Source of the DNA: Catelliglobosispora koreensis DSM 44566
GTDB taxonomy: Bacteria > Actinomycetota > Actinomycetes > Mycobacteriales > Micromonosporaceae
Assembly: GCF_000379685.1 (NCBI RefSeq)
Contig: NZ_KB903249.1
Coordinates: 947,911 to 1,011,910 of the forward strand
Reading direction: 5' to 3'
DNA: 64,000 bases
Shown here: piece after piece, positions 10,501 to 18,854 of the stretch
Numbering within the stretch: the stretch's first letter is position 1
Layout: every line of letters begins with the position of its first letter
The notes under the pieces: model-generated
Database searches by the model: none
What the model was told of the DNA's origin: nothing
What the model saw: the letters and a program-made list of their open reading frames with translations, nothing else
Made by a program: the position numbers and the translations under genes

Positions 10501-10873
10501 GGTGCCCGACCAGATCCAGCTGCTGGAACAGATTCCGTTGTCAGCCAACGGAAAAGTCGACCGAACCGCCGTGCGGCAGCTGTTCGGCAACACCATCGCC
10601 GAAGCGGCCAGCGAACAACCGGCCGGGGAAGCCGAGAAACTCCTCGCCGAACTCTGGGCCCAGCTGCTCGGCGACGGCACCCCGATCGGCAGGCACCGCA
10701 GCTTCTTCGCCCTCGGCGGCGACAGCCTGCTCGCCACCCGGCTGCTGGAACTCATGCGCCAGCGCTTCGGTGTCGTGCTGACCCTGCGGCAACTCTTCGC
10801 CGCGCCAACCATCGCCCAGCTCGCGGCATTCGTTGATGTGCAACCAGGTGACTTTGAGGAAGGCGTCATATGA
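4550..10873 (+). CDS. NRPS ArCP-Cy-A-PCP-Cy-A-PCP
   Basis: A 2107-residue synthetase. The order is an aryl-carrier-like domain (GLDSIA, Ser34), heterocyclisation domain 1 (about 90-530; motif E222-x4-D227-xx-S230, first Asp replaced by Glu), adenylation domain 1 (about 550-1010), PCP (Ser1055), heterocyclisation domain 2 (D1229-x4-D1234-xx-S1237), adenylation domain 2 (about 1550-2005) and PCP (Ser2059). By alignment to PheA the ten-residue codes read DLFQLGLIHK for A1 and DLYNLSMIWK for A2. A2 is a near-exact Cys code. A1 differs at 239, 278, 301 and 331 and shares G301 and H331 with Thr-type codes, so Ser/Thr giving an oxazoline is possible. The start is TTG 4550 with AGGAG eight bases upstream; GTG 4520 is an alternative. 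The stop overlaps the next NRPS start. The layout resembles HMWP2 and PchE, which build hydroxyphenyl-thiazoline siderophores. Confidence 0.93.
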   Translation: MEIEDLRRDIAESLDCPPADVRDDDDLLRLGLDSIAVMRLASRWHAQGANVTFAELIEFRTLAQWWEFAQTRMGDSPKTTPAITVDESAAFPLATMQHAYWIGRADGQPLGGVGAHFYNEFDGENVDPARLETAVRCVLARHPMLRAVFHPDGTQQIRPHSAWPGLTVHDLRYLDAAFAQQRLEQLRDEISHRRLNVEKGQTFDIQLSLLPEGKTRMHVQIEMLVADAHSFRVLMSDLAAYYDNWGVGLVPIEWNFPSYLATVAAQPDRNRSVARDYWQQRLDTFPGAPQLPLAQDPSQVSQHRTTRYFHWLDPQQQALLNTRARQHDITLSVAFLTAFTHVLGAWSTTTDFMINLPLYDRRPVHPEVDKLVGDFTNLLLLEVHTGPQAFAALAKATQDRMRTDAANAAYSGVDVLRDLSRRRGGQAVGAPVVFTSALSLGELFDAEVRRCFGAPGYTMSQTPQVWLDYQVTEREGGLYLNWDVVEELFPQGMCEQMFGAYRRIISWLLAQENWDQPLPDMLSSAVHATRSRANDTAAPRNIRLLHHDFFERARMRPERTAVLWDKDGSWTYGELAGRAQALADDLIARGMKPGDAVAVTVPKGPGQVLAVLGVLRAGGTYVPIGIDQPAARRERITARANAAFTITEADLPAVAVPLRDEPLPGDPNAPAYLLFTSGSTGEPKGVMVPHTAALNTLDDLIERFHIGPSDRVLGVSALDFDLSVFDIFAMLSAGGALVTVSEETRRDPEAWVDLVLRHDITIWQSVPAVLDLVLTAAGERVLPLRLALLGGDWVALNLAPRFPGQLVALGGTTETAIHSTVQLVPVPLPEHWRSVPYGVPLHNQLMRVVDAHGRDCPDWVAGELWIGGHSVALGYTGDPDRTAAQFVTHQGQRWYRTGDEARYWPDGTVEFLGRRDFQLKIRGHRIEPGEIEVALESDPLVKRAVVLAIGEGGNRQLAAAVTGSPDPAALRDLLVDRVPAYMIPGVIAVLDEFPLSANGKIDRRRLEQLITVDSGGDMQEPEGETEQTVAALWSELLGVAQIGRQHNFFALGGDSLIATKLLARLRILGLGGVQLRHLFSSPTLREFAAHLTPEAAPAPLKPIEHDPEHRNDPFPPTDVQRAYWLGRSDDFALGGVGSHWYWEFEGSDVDVARLEEAVNRLVQRHEMLRAIFDDDGNQRILAEVPRFTIGIRDDAEAMRAELSQRIPDPARWPLIEIQSAGNRLGFSFDYIVLDALSIVIFFSELSTLYSDLDAALPELGVSFRDYVRREAEGHEDAAAYWLKRLDSLTPAAPLPLAKDPATLTKPVFHRREDFLNPAQWKAIVETARAHQVTPASVLAAAYAEVLSAFSGADQHTLNATMFHRDDVHPDINNILGDFTSLLLVGHHAEPGDSWLDTVQRLQKDMWDGMQNGAVSALWVLRELARRQQGDAVSMPIVFTSALGVAPDLVNMRFPFGSLSWGISQTPQVWLDNQVMEREGGLAFNWDSVDELFPENLLDTMFAAYRNLLVWLAEGNWNSPVPDMLPASQRAIRAQVNNTSGERPWRTLHEPFFTAGPAGVAVIHRDVSLTYGELRAKALTIAGTLVSKGVKPGDTVAVTLPRGPGQIAAVLGVLAAGAAYVPVGVEQPLARRERIYAKAGVKAIINTELSFDDGPALTEPVYADPNALAYIIFTSGSTGEPKGVEITHAAAVNTIDDINTRHHVGPQDRVLAISALDFDLSVYDIFGLLSAGGALVLIDDEDRREARLWAQLVPQHGITVWNSVPALLDMLLTVSQPQALASLRTVLVSGDWVGLDLPGRLKNASPSATFVAMGGATEAAIWSNAIEVTEVPPHWKSIPYGTPLRNQAYRVTDHRGRDCPDWVPGELRIGGAGVALGYRGEPGLTAAQFVTGEDGQRWYRTGDQGRYWPDGTLEFLGRLDFQVKIRGHRIELGEIEAVAAEHPGVSRAVAVVAGPGIALGVFAPFSEVDLDALARTLAERLPSYMVPDQIQLLEQIPLSANGKVDRTAVRQLFGNTIAEAASEQPAGEAEKLLAELWAQLLGDGTPIGRHRSFFALGGDSLLATRLLELMRQRFGVVLTLRQLFAAPTIAQLAAFVDVQPGDFEEGVI

Positions 10874-13800
10874 CACAGGCCATATCGCAGCTCATCGACG
10901 ACCTGGAACGGGCCGGAATCCGGGTCTGGGCCGAGCAGGGACAGCTGCGTTTCCGTGCGCCGCAAGGGGCGATGACCGACGAACGCCGGCAAGCGTTGCG
11001 GGAACACAAAGACGACATCATCAGCCACCTCAGTGCCGGCGGGTTCCCGCGGCTGACCGCCGATGAGGCCAGCCGCTACGAGCCGTTCCCGATCACCGAC
11101 GTGCAGTCGGCATACCTGCTCGGCCGGGGCCGCACGTTCGTCTACGGCGGCGTGGCCTGCCACGGCTACGGCGAACTGCGCTACCCGTCGCTCGACCCGG
11201 CCCGCATGACAGCAGCGTGGCGTGCGCTGATCGCCCGCCACGACATGCTGCGCGCCGTCGTGGCCAACGACGGCTCACAGCGCGTCCTGCCGAAGGTCGA
11301 CGACTACGTGGTGGCCGTGACCGACACCCGTGGCACCAAAGGATTCGACACCGCGGTGGAAACGACACGGTCCGAAATGGACCACCGGGTCTTCCCACAC
11401 GACAAATGGCCGCTGTTCGAAGCCAGGATCACCCTGGGCGATGACGAAGCCGTGCTGCACCTGTCGGTCGACTTCCTCATCGCTGACTTCATCAGCATCC
11501 AGATCATCCTCGACGAACTGCACCGTCTCTATCACCAGCCAGACACCACACTGCCCAGCCTTGACATCACCTTCCGCGACTACCTGCTGGCCGAGCGGTC
11601 CTACGTCGCGGGCGGCCGCCATGACACCGACCGCGACTACTGGCTCTCGCGCGTGGACAGTCTGCCGCCGGCCCCCGAGCTTCCGGTCACCAGCCAGGCC
11701 GGGCAAAGCGCCGGCAGGTTCAAGCGGTGGGCCCTCACCCTTCCACGCGACACGTGGAGTCAGCTGCGCGAACGCGCCGGACGCCACGATGTCAGCCCCT
11801 CAACCGCCGTCCTGGCCGCCTATGTCGACGCCATCTCCCGGTGGAGCCGTCACCCCGCCTTCACCGTCAACGTGACGCTGCTTAACCGGCTGCCCCTGCA
11901 CGAGCAGGTTCCCCTGCTCGTCGGTGACTTCACCAGCGTCGAACTGCTGGCCGTCGACTGCACGCCGGTCACCTTCGCCGAGCGGGCCCGCGCCGCGCAA
12001 GCACAACTGTGGCAAGACATGGACCACCGCACCTTCACCGGCATCGAGGTCATGCGCGAAATCGCCCGCCGCAAGGGAGGCGACGCCGCCCTATTCCCGG
12101 TCGTGTTCACTAGCGCCATCGGCCTGGCCGGAGGCGTTGAGGCCAGCGACATTCCGCTAGGCGAGCTGGGATATGGCATCAGCCAGACGCCACAGGTGTT
12201 CATCGACTGCCAGAACATGGAACGCGACGGCATGCTGGCCACCAACTGGGACGTGCGCGAAGGCGTGTTCCCCGACGACGTCATCGACGACATGTTCACC
12301 GCGTACCAGGACCTGTTGCTGCGCTTGGCAACCGACGACACCGCGTGGACCGGGCCACTGGAAAGTGCCCTGCCCGCCGCGCAACAGGCCCGCCGCGCCC
12401 AGGCCAACGACACCGCCGCCCCGTTCACCCGCGGCCGTTTGCACGATGCCTTCTTCGCCCAGGCGGCCCTCACACCGGACCGCATCGCCGTCATCGCCGG
12501 CGCCGAAGAGGTCACCTACGGCCAGCTCGCCGCGCACGCCGCCGGAGTCGCCAGCTGGCTGACCGCCAACGGCTGCGGCAAAGGCGATCTCGTCGCCATC
12601 ACCCTGGAACGTGGCTGGCACCAAGTCAGTGCCGCCCTGGGCACGTTGCTGGCCAGTGGCGCCTACATGCCCATCGACACCAGCTCACCGGCCGCCCGGC
12701 AAGAACAGATCATGTCATCGTCGGGTGCCCGGTTGCGGTTGACCGCAACAACGATGGCTGCCATCGTGCCGGGTTCGCCGCCGCGCGACGTGACGGGAAC
12801 AGGGCCGGAAGACCTCGCCTATGTCATCCACACGTCAGGCTCGACTGGTACCCCCAAAGGCGTGATGATCGCCCATGAGGCGGCCCTCAACACGATCGCC
12901 GACATCAACCAGCGCTTCAGCGTCACCGACAACGACCGGGTGCTCGCCTTGTCCGCCTTGGGGTTTGACCTGTCGGTCTACGACATCTTCGGCCCGTTGT
13001 CGGTGGGTGGCTGCCTCGTCATCCCCGATCATGAGCGCCGCGCTGACCCGTCGCACTGGGCACAGCTGGTGGCGCAGCACCACATCACCGTCTGGAACTC
13101 GGTGCCGGCCCAGCTGCAAATGCTCAGCGGCTACCTTTCCGTGCCGGGCGCGCCAGCGTTGCCGGGCCTGCGGCTCGCGATGCTTTCGGGAGACTGGATT
13201 CCCGTCGCGCTGCCCGATCAGATCCGGGCCCAGGTCCCGGGACTGTCCATAGTCAGCCTGGGTGGGGCGACCGAGGCATCGATCTGGTCTATTTCCTATC
13301 CAATAGGGACGGTCGACCCCACCTGGGCCAGCATTCCGTATGGCAAGCCACTGGCCAACCAGACCTTCCACGTGCTGGACGCCGCGTTGCGGCCGTGCCC
13401 GGAGTGGGTCGTCGGTGAGCTTTACATCGGCGGAGCCGGTGTCGCGATGGGCTACCTCAATGACCCACAGCGCACCCAGGAACGCTTCATCACCCACCCC
13501 ACGACACGGGAACGTCTCTACCGCACCGGTGACCTCGGCCGTTACCTGGCCGACGGGAACATCGAATTCCTTGGCAGAGAAGACTTCCAGGTCAAAATTC
13601 GCGGGTACCGCATTGAGCTCGCCGAAATCGAAACCGCCCTGGCGGCACACACCGGCGTGGCCAACGCGGCCGTGCTCGTCGAAGGCGACCAGCCCCTCGA
13701 ACGGCGTCTCGTGGCCTTCGCCGAACCGGCCCGCATCACCCCTAAGGTCACCGGGCTAGACGAACTGCCCGCCGTCGCCTCGGCCGCCGGAGACGCCTCA

Positions 13801-15894
13801 ATCGAAGGCGTGGACCGCGAGCGCTACCGCACCTTCACCGACCGCCTCGACCGGGTCGCGCTGCCGGCGATGATCCATGCGCTGCAAGCCGGGGGATTGT
13901 TCCCCGAGCCAGGCACCAGCCACACCCTCGACGACATCCTCACCGGCGCAGCCGTTTCACCCAAACACCACCGGCTCGTACGCCGCTGGCTGCGCGCCCT
14001 GACCCACGAAGGCTTGCTGTCGCACCACGACGGCCGCTACTCCCTCGTGGCCGCCGTGCAACCACTGGATCAGGCGTGGGCCGGAGTCGACGAGGTCGCG
14101 CTGCCCACCGATCAGGCACTGCTTGACTACTTCCGTGCGAGCATCAGCTCACTGCCCGCACTGTTGCGCGGCGACAGCGACCCGCTGCGGCTGCTGTTCC
14201 CCGACGGCAAACTCGACGTCTCCCAAACCCTTTACGAAGACGCCTTGTTCAACCGCTGGGCCAACGAAGCCGCCGGAGCTGTCGTGCGTCACCTGACCGG
14301 ACAGTTCCGCGGGCCGGTGCGCATCCTGGAAGTCGGCGCCGGCGGTGGCGGCACGACCCAGTCCGTGCTCAGCGCACTGTCCGATGTGGACTACACCTAC
14401 CTGTCGACCGACCTGTCGCCCTATTTCCTCAACCAGTCTCAGGCACGGTTCACCGACAACACCGCCGTGCACTACGCGGTCTGCGACCTCAACGCCGACC
14501 TGCGCGCACAAGGCCTGGCGCCCAACAGCTTCGACCTCATCATCGCCGGGGACGTGCTGCACGCCACCGCCGACGTCGACGCCGTGCTCGGCCGACTCCG
14601 CGACGTGCTCGCCCCGGGCGGCTGGATCGTGGCCCTGGAAATGACCCGTGACCACTACCAGATCATGACGTCACTGGAACTGCTCGTCAGCCTTGACGCG
14701 GCCACCGGCGATTTCGCCGACGACCGCCAAGGAACCGACAGCGTCTTCCTCGACCGCATCGCCTGGGAGAAAGTCTTCGCCCGCGCCGGCGCACACGCTC
14801 AGGTGTGCCTGCCCGACGCGGGAACCTACATCGGCGAACTCGGCATGTGCGTGCTGGCCGCCTCATTCAAGGCCGACCGGGCACCGCTCAACCCAGCAGC
14901 GCTCACGGCACACCTGCGCGACCGGCTGCCCGAACACATGGTGCCGCCCGTAATCCACGTGCTCGACACCCTGCCCATCACCAGCAACGCCAAAATCGAC
15001 CGCAAGGCCCTGCTCGCCGCGATTCCACGCCAGCGCACGGTCACCGGTGTGCGCACCGAAGCCATGTCCGACCTCGAACAGCGGCTCGAAGCCATGTGGT
15101 CCGAGGCGCTCAAGGTGCCGGTCGGCCGTGACGGCAACCTCTTCCAGCTCGGCGGCGACTCGCTCGTGGCCGCTCAGCTCGCTGGGCGGATCATGGAAGA
15201 GCTCCCCGAGGCACAAGGCGGGTTCTTCGACGAGATCCTGCGCAATCTGCTGGAACGCCCGACCGTCGCCGGTCTGGCCGAATGGCTAGCCTCGGCGGAA
15301 GCGACCGGTTCGCCAGCTCTGGCCACCGTCGGCGCGCAGGCCGATGTCCTTGTCCCGCTTCGCTCTTCGGGCAGTTCGGTGCCGCTGGTCTTGGTGCCCG
15401 CCATTGGTGGTGGCGCCGAGGCTCTGGAGGCGGTGGCCGAAGCGATCGACGCCAGCGCCCCGGCGTGGACGCTGAGCCCGGCCGCCTTCGCCGCACTGCC
15501 CAATGTGGACCGGGTCGCGGCCAGCTGCGCCCAGGCCCTCGAAGACGCCGACGTGGCCCAGGTCCGGCTCCTGGCGACCGGCCCCGGTGCGCTGATCGCC
15601 CTCGAAATCGCCCGTACCCTCACCGAACGCGGCGTGCTCGTGGAAGAAACCGTGCTGCTCGCCCCACTCGGGCCGCAAGCCGGCACGCCCAGCCCCGCCA
15701 TCTACGCCGGCGACCTGACCCTCATCTGGCCCGCCGACTTCACCTCCACGGACCTCGAGTTCTGGGAGGACATCTGCCTCGGCGACCTGCAAGTCACCGA
15801 ATCCACCCTCACCGCGGCACAACTGGCGTGGCCGGCGTCCACATCGGACACCGAAACCATCGCCACACTGGCCGCCACCGTCACGAACCGGTAA
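10870..15894 (+). CDS. NRPS docking-Cy-A(MT)-PCP with degenerate TE
   Basis: A 1674-residue synthetase. Residues 1-60 look like a TubC-type N-terminal docking domain. A heterocyclisation domain follows (D201-x4-D206-xx-S209), then an adenylation domain from about 520 interrupted by a methyltransferase (about 985-1350; ILEVGAGGGG near 1152), an A10 motif with NAK instead of NGK, a PCP (Ser1431), and a thioesterase-like tail. The A3 code reads DLYNMSLIWK, the Cys code I know from yersiniabactin synthetase. The embedded methyltransferase in a Cy module usually C-methylates the thiazoline alpha carbon, as in PchF and HMWP1-type modules. The final domain has ATGPGA where GxSxG is expected (Gly1571 instead of Ser), no clear catalytic His, and only about 175 residues. 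It probably cannot release product. ATG 10870 overlaps the previous stop (ATGA). Confidence 0.93.
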   Translation: MTQAISQLIDDLERAGIRVWAEQGQLRFRAPQGAMTDERRQALREHKDDIISHLSAGGFPRLTADEASRYEPFPITDVQSAYLLGRGRTFVYGGVACHGYGELRYPSLDPARMTAAWRALIARHDMLRAVVANDGSQRVLPKVDDYVVAVTDTRGTKGFDTAVETTRSEMDHRVFPHDKWPLFEARITLGDDEAVLHLSVDFLIADFISIQIILDELHRLYHQPDTTLPSLDITFRDYLLAERSYVAGGRHDTDRDYWLSRVDSLPPAPELPVTSQAGQSAGRFKRWALTLPRDTWSQLRERAGRHDVSPSTAVLAAYVDAISRWSRHPAFTVNVTLLNRLPLHEQVPLLVGDFTSVELLAVDCTPVTFAERARAAQAQLWQDMDHRTFTGIEVMREIARRKGGDAALFPVVFTSAIGLAGGVEASDIPLGELGYGISQTPQVFIDCQNMERDGMLATNWDVREGVFPDDVIDDMFTAYQDLLLRLATDDTAWTGPLESALPAAQQARRAQANDTAAPFTRGRLHDAFFAQAALTPDRIAVIAGAEEVTYGQLAAHAAGVASWLTANGCGKGDLVAITLERGWHQVSAALGTLLASGAYMPIDTSSPAARQEQIMSSSGARLRLTATTMAAIVPGSPPRDVTGTGPEDLAYVIHTSGSTGTPKGVMIAHEAALNTIADINQRFSVTDNDRVLALSALGFDLSVYDIFGPLSVGGCLVIPDHERRADPSHWAQLVAQHHITVWNSVPAQLQMLSGYLSVPGAPALPGLRLAMLSGDWIPVALPDQIRAQVPGLSIVSLGGATEASIWSISYPIGTVDPTWASIPYGKPLANQTFHVLDAALRPCPEWVVGELYIGGAGVAMGYLNDPQRTQERFITHPTTRERLYRTGDLGRYLADGNIEFLGREDFQVKIRGYRIELAEIETALAAHTGVANAAVLVEGDQPLERRLVAFAEPARITPKVTGLDELPAVASAAGDASIEGVDRERYRTFTDRLDRVALPAMIHALQAGGLFPEPGTSHTLDDILTGAAVSPKHHRLVRRWLRALTHEGLLSHHDGRYSLVAAVQPLDQAWAGVDEVALPTDQALLDYFRASISSLPALLRGDSDPLRLLFPDGKLDVSQTLYEDALFNRWANEAAGAVVRHLTGQFRGPVRILEVGAGGGGTTQSVLSALSDVDYTYLSTDLSPYFLNQSQARFTDNTAVHYAVCDLNADLRAQGLAPNSFDLIIAGDVLHATADVDAVLGRLRDVLAPGGWIVALEMTRDHYQIMTSLELLVSLDAATGDFADDRQGTDSVFLDRIAWEKVFARAGAHAQVCLPDAGTYIGELGMCVLAASFKADRAPLNPAALTAHLRDRLPEHMVPPVIHVLDTLPITSNAKIDRKALLAAIPRQRTVTGVRTEAMSDLEQRLEAMWSEALKVPVGRDGNLFQLGGDSLVAAQLAGRIMEELPEAQGGFFDEILRNLLERPTVAGLAEWLASAEATGSPALATVGAQADVLVPLRSSGSSVPLVLVPAIGGGAEALEAVAEAIDASAPAWTLSPAAFAALPNVDRVAASCAQALEDADVAQVRLLATGPGALIALEIARTLTERGVLVEETVLLAPLGPQAGTPSPAIYAGDLTLIWPADFTSTDLEFWEDICLGDLQVTESTLTAAQLAWPASTSDTETIATLAATVTNR

Positions 15895-15905
15895 AGGAGA
15901 TGACC

Positions 15906-16958
15906 GTGATCGGCATCGTCGGGGCCACCGGCGCGGTCGGAAAGGCTGCCGCTCAGGCGCTGCACCGCTGGGGCATAACAGCGCTGCGCCTGGGCGGACG
16001 CCGCCAGGATGCCTTAACCGCCCTGGCCGCAACGCTTCCCGGCTCCCACACCCAGCAGGCAGACGTTTTCGACCCGGCGAGCCTGGCCGCGTTCTGCACC
16101 GGATGCGACGTCATCGTCAACTGCGCTGGCCCCGCACACGAAGTCGGCGACCGCGTCGCCCGCGCGGCCGCGGCCGTGGGTGCGGCATATGCCGACGCCG
16201 CCGGCGACGATGTGCTCTACCAGCAAGTGGCGCGCATCCGCCCCGGCACCGCCATGATTTCAGCGGGCATGATGCCCGGCCTGACCTCACTGCTGCCGCG
16301 CTACCTCGCCCAGCTGACCACCGGCCAGCCCCACACCCTCACCGCCTACATCGGCGGCCGCGACAAGTTCACGCTCACCGCCGCCGAAGACTACTTCCGC
16401 GGCGGCACCGCCTTCGGGGCCGTGCGCACGGTGCTGCGCAACGGAAAGCGGGCACCCGCCACCGCACCGCCGCCGGACACGCTGCCGTTCTTCGCCGAAC
16501 CCGCGTTCAGCATGGCGTTCCTGAGCACCGAGACCGAGCGCGTCTGCGCCCGCCTCGGCGTCACCAACGCCGCCACCTACTCGGTATTCGCCGGAGAACA
16601 CGTCGGCGCGGTGATGCGCGGCAACGCCGACGCGCACGCCCTGACCCGTGCGGCGGCCCTGGACAGCTTCGGCCGCGCCACCTATCAGCTCATCGTCATC
16701 GAGCTGGCCACCGCGACGCAGACCAAAACGCTTGTCCTGCGCGGCAACGGCGCCAGTGAACTGACCGGTGCCGTCGCCGCGCTCGCCGCGCACGCCCTGG
16801 CCAGCAAACGCGTCCCGGACGGAGTCCACCACGCGGGCGAAATCCTCGACCCGGCCGAAGCGGTCGCCCGGCTGACGTCACTGCCCACGATCGACGACCT
16901 GTCCATCCTGGACGGTTCGGCGCAAGAAACCGGATCCTACGTCGAGGAGGCCGTGTGA
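15906..16958 (+). CDS. Saccharopine dehydrogenase-like NAD(P)-binding oxidoreductase
   Basis: A 350-residue protein with an N-terminal Rossmann motif (GIVGATGAVGKAA) and the conserved NCAGP and AGMMPG segments of the saccharopine dehydrogenase NADP-binding family, including the trans-acting enoyl-reductase-like members. The GTG at 15906 is preferred because AAAGGAG lies six bases upstream; the ATG at 15900 would abut the ribosome binding site. The stop overlaps the start of the imine reductase gene (GTGA). Two reductases in tandem suggest either sequential reductions or reduction of different rings. The substrate is unknown; it may act on a carrier-bound intermediate. Confidence 0.7.
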   Translation: MIGIVGATGAVGKAAAQALHRWGITALRLGGRRQDALTALAATLPGSHTQQADVFDPASLAAFCTGCDVIVNCAGPAHEVGDRVARAAAAVGAAYADAAGDDVLYQQVARIRPGTAMISAGMMPGLTSLLPRYLAQLTTGQPHTLTAYIGGRDKFTLTAAEDYFRGGTAFGAVRTVLRNGKRAPATAPPPDTLPFFAEPAFSMAFLSTETERVCARLGVTNAATYSVFAGEHVGAVMRGNADAHALTRAAALDSFGRATYQLIVIELATATQTKTLVLRGNGASELTGAVAALAAHALASKRVPDGVHHAGEILDPAEAVARLTSLPTIDDLSILDGSAQETGSYVEEAV

Positions 16959-18082
16959 AGACACGCGTCGTGGTGGCCGGAGCCCGTTTCGGCCAGGTCT
17001 ACCTAGAAGCACTGGGAAACCCCAACCAGCCCTTCGAACTCGCCGGCGTGCTGGCCGGCGGAAGCGAACGCTCACAGGCCTGCGCCCGCCGCTACGGCGT
17101 GCCGCTCTACACCTCGCCAAGCCAGATCCCCGAAGACGTCAAATTCGCCTGCGTCGTCATCCGCGGCGGGCTGCTCGGCGGCAAAGGCTCACAGCTGGCC
17201 CAGGAACTCATGGCCCGCGGAATGCATGTGCTGCAGGAACATCCGCTGCACCACGACGAGCTGGCACAAAACCTCAAGACAGCCCGCCGCAACAAAGTCA
17301 TCTACCAGCTCAACCCGTTCTACACCCACACCGAACCGGTGCGCCGGTTCCTCGGCGCGGCAAGGGAACTGCTGTCACGGCAAAAGCCGCTCTACATCGA
17401 CGCGGCGTGCGGCTTCCAGCTCGCGTACTCAATGCTCGACATCATCGGCATGGCCGTCGGCGGCGTACGGCCCTGGGCGTTCGGGCCCGTCCCGGAAATG
17501 AACCCCGACATCGCCTCAGCCACCCCGCTAGACATTCCGTTCCGCAGCCTCGACGGCGTCCTGGCCGGCATTCCGATCACGTTGCGCGTGCAGAACCAGA
17601 TGGACCCCGCCGACCCCGACAACTACGCCCACCTGATGCACCGGCTCAGCATCGGCACCGAGGCCGGAAACCTAACGCTGCTAAGCACCCACGGCCCCGT
17701 GGTGTGGACCGCACGGCCCGACTTCCCCCGCGAGGTCGCCGAAAACGACGCCAAACCGCACTACGAGTCGGTTTTGGACGAAGACGACGTGCCCAGCTCG
17801 ATTGTCATCGGCCAGGCGCAGGTTCCGTCCTATCTGCACGTTTTCCGCAGCGTCTGGCCCGAAGGCATCGTCCACGCCGTCGGAGAACTGAAAGCAGCCG
17901 CCGACGCCGGTGAGGACCCACTACGCAAAGGCCAGTACCACCTGTCGCTATGCCAGCTTTGGCAAGACCTCACCTTGCGCCTCGGCCCGCCTCAGCTGCT
18001 CGGCTCACGGCCACCGGTCATGCTGACCAATGAGGACCTGGCAGCGCTGACCGCGGCGGCGGACAAGGCCGGTGAAGCGTGA
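16955..18082 (+). CDS. Thiazolinyl imine reductase (Irp3/PchG type)
   Basis: A 375-residue Gfo/Idh/MocA-like NADPH enzyme whose N-terminus (VVVAGARFGQVYLEAL) and the EHPLHHDEL block are characteristic of the Irp3/YbtU and PchG family. Those enzymes reduce a PCP-bound thiazoline to a thiazolidine in yersiniabactin and pyochelin assembly. It sits directly after the two Cy-containing synthetase genes, as in siderophore clusters. It predicts that one of the heterocycles ends up as a thiazolidine. The start GTG overlaps the upstream stop, and its own stop overlaps the thioesterase start, so the genes are tightly coupled. Confidence 0.9.
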   Translation: MKTRVVVAGARFGQVYLEALGNPNQPFELAGVLAGGSERSQACARRYGVPLYTSPSQIPEDVKFACVVIRGGLLGGKGSQLAQELMARGMHVLQEHPLHHDELAQNLKTARRNKVIYQLNPFYTHTEPVRRFLGAARELLSRQKPLYIDAACGFQLAYSMLDIIGMAVGGVRPWAFGPVPEMNPDIASATPLDIPFRSLDGVLAGIPITLRVQNQMDPADPDNYAHLMHRLSIGTEAGNLTLLSTHGPVVWTARPDFPREVAENDAKPHYESVLDEDDVPSSIVIGQAQVPSYLHVFRSVWPEGIVHAVGELKAAADAGEDPLRKGQYHLSLCQLWQDLTLRLGPPQLLGSRPPVMLTNEDLAALTAAADKAGEA

Positions 18083-18831
18083 GCATCAACCCCGACGACT
18101 GGCTGCGGGCCTACCGCCCCCGGCCCGGTGCGCGGCTACGGCTGTTCTGCTTCCCGCATGCCACCGGCAACGCCACCTTCTACCGCAACTGGGCCGTCAA
18201 GATGCCCACCGACATCGAAGTCGTGGCGATCCAATATCCGGGCCGCCTCGACCGCATCGCCGAACCGTGCGTCCCCGACATGGAAACCATGGTTGACAGC
18301 ATCGTCACCGCCCTATCAGGCAAGGTGCGGGAACGTTACGCCATCTTCGGTCACAGCATGGGCGCCGCGATCGCCTGGGAAGTCGCCTACCGGCTCGAGT
18401 ATCGCCTGGGGGCACCTCCAGTCCGGCTATTCGTCTCCGGCCGCCCCGCACCCAAGCACCACCGTCCCGGGTCCAAACACCTTGGCAGCGACGACTTCCT
18501 GTGGGAAGAGATGCGCCGGCTCGGCGGCACCACCGACGCGGCCCTAGCCCACCCCGAGCTGCGAGCCGCTTTGATGCCAACACTGCGCGCCGACTACCGG
18601 CTCGTGGAGACCTATCAGCCCACCCTCGGGCCGCCGATCACCACGCCCATCTCAGCGTTCACCGGCGACCAGGACCCCGAAGCGCTCGTGCCCGAGGTCG
18701 CCGACTGGGAGCACGCCACCACCGGTTCGTTTGACTTCAAAGTGTTCTCAGGTGATCACTTCTATCTGGTCCCGCTGATCGACCACGTACACGCGGGAAT
18801 CCTTGATGGGCTCAACTCACCGGCGAGATGA
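18079..18831 (+). CDS. Type II thioesterase
   Basis: A 250-residue alpha/beta hydrolase of the RifR/GrsT/YbtT family, which clears misacylated carrier domains. It has the N-terminal block FCFPHATGN (the usual form is FPHAGG), the nucleophile elbow GHSMGA, and the C-terminal GDHFYL containing the catalytic His. It starts at a GTG overlapping the imine reductase stop. As a stand-alone editing enzyme it would act on this assembly line; it could also supply hydrolytic release, given the defective thioesterase of the second synthetase. Confidence 0.9.
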   Translation: MSINPDDWLRAYRPRPGARLRLFCFPHATGNATFYRNWAVKMPTDIEVVAIQYPGRLDRIAEPCVPDMETMVDSIVTALSGKVRERYAIFGHSMGAAIAWEVAYRLEYRLGAPPVRLFVSGRPAPKHHRPGSKHLGSDDFLWEEMRRLGGTTDAALAHPELRAALMPTLRADYRLVETYQPTLGPPITTPISAFTGDQDPEALVPEVADWEHATTGSFDFKVFSGDHFYLVPLIDHVHAGILDGLNSPAR

Positions 18832-18854
18832 CCCGCTGCCGAACGGAGACGCAC

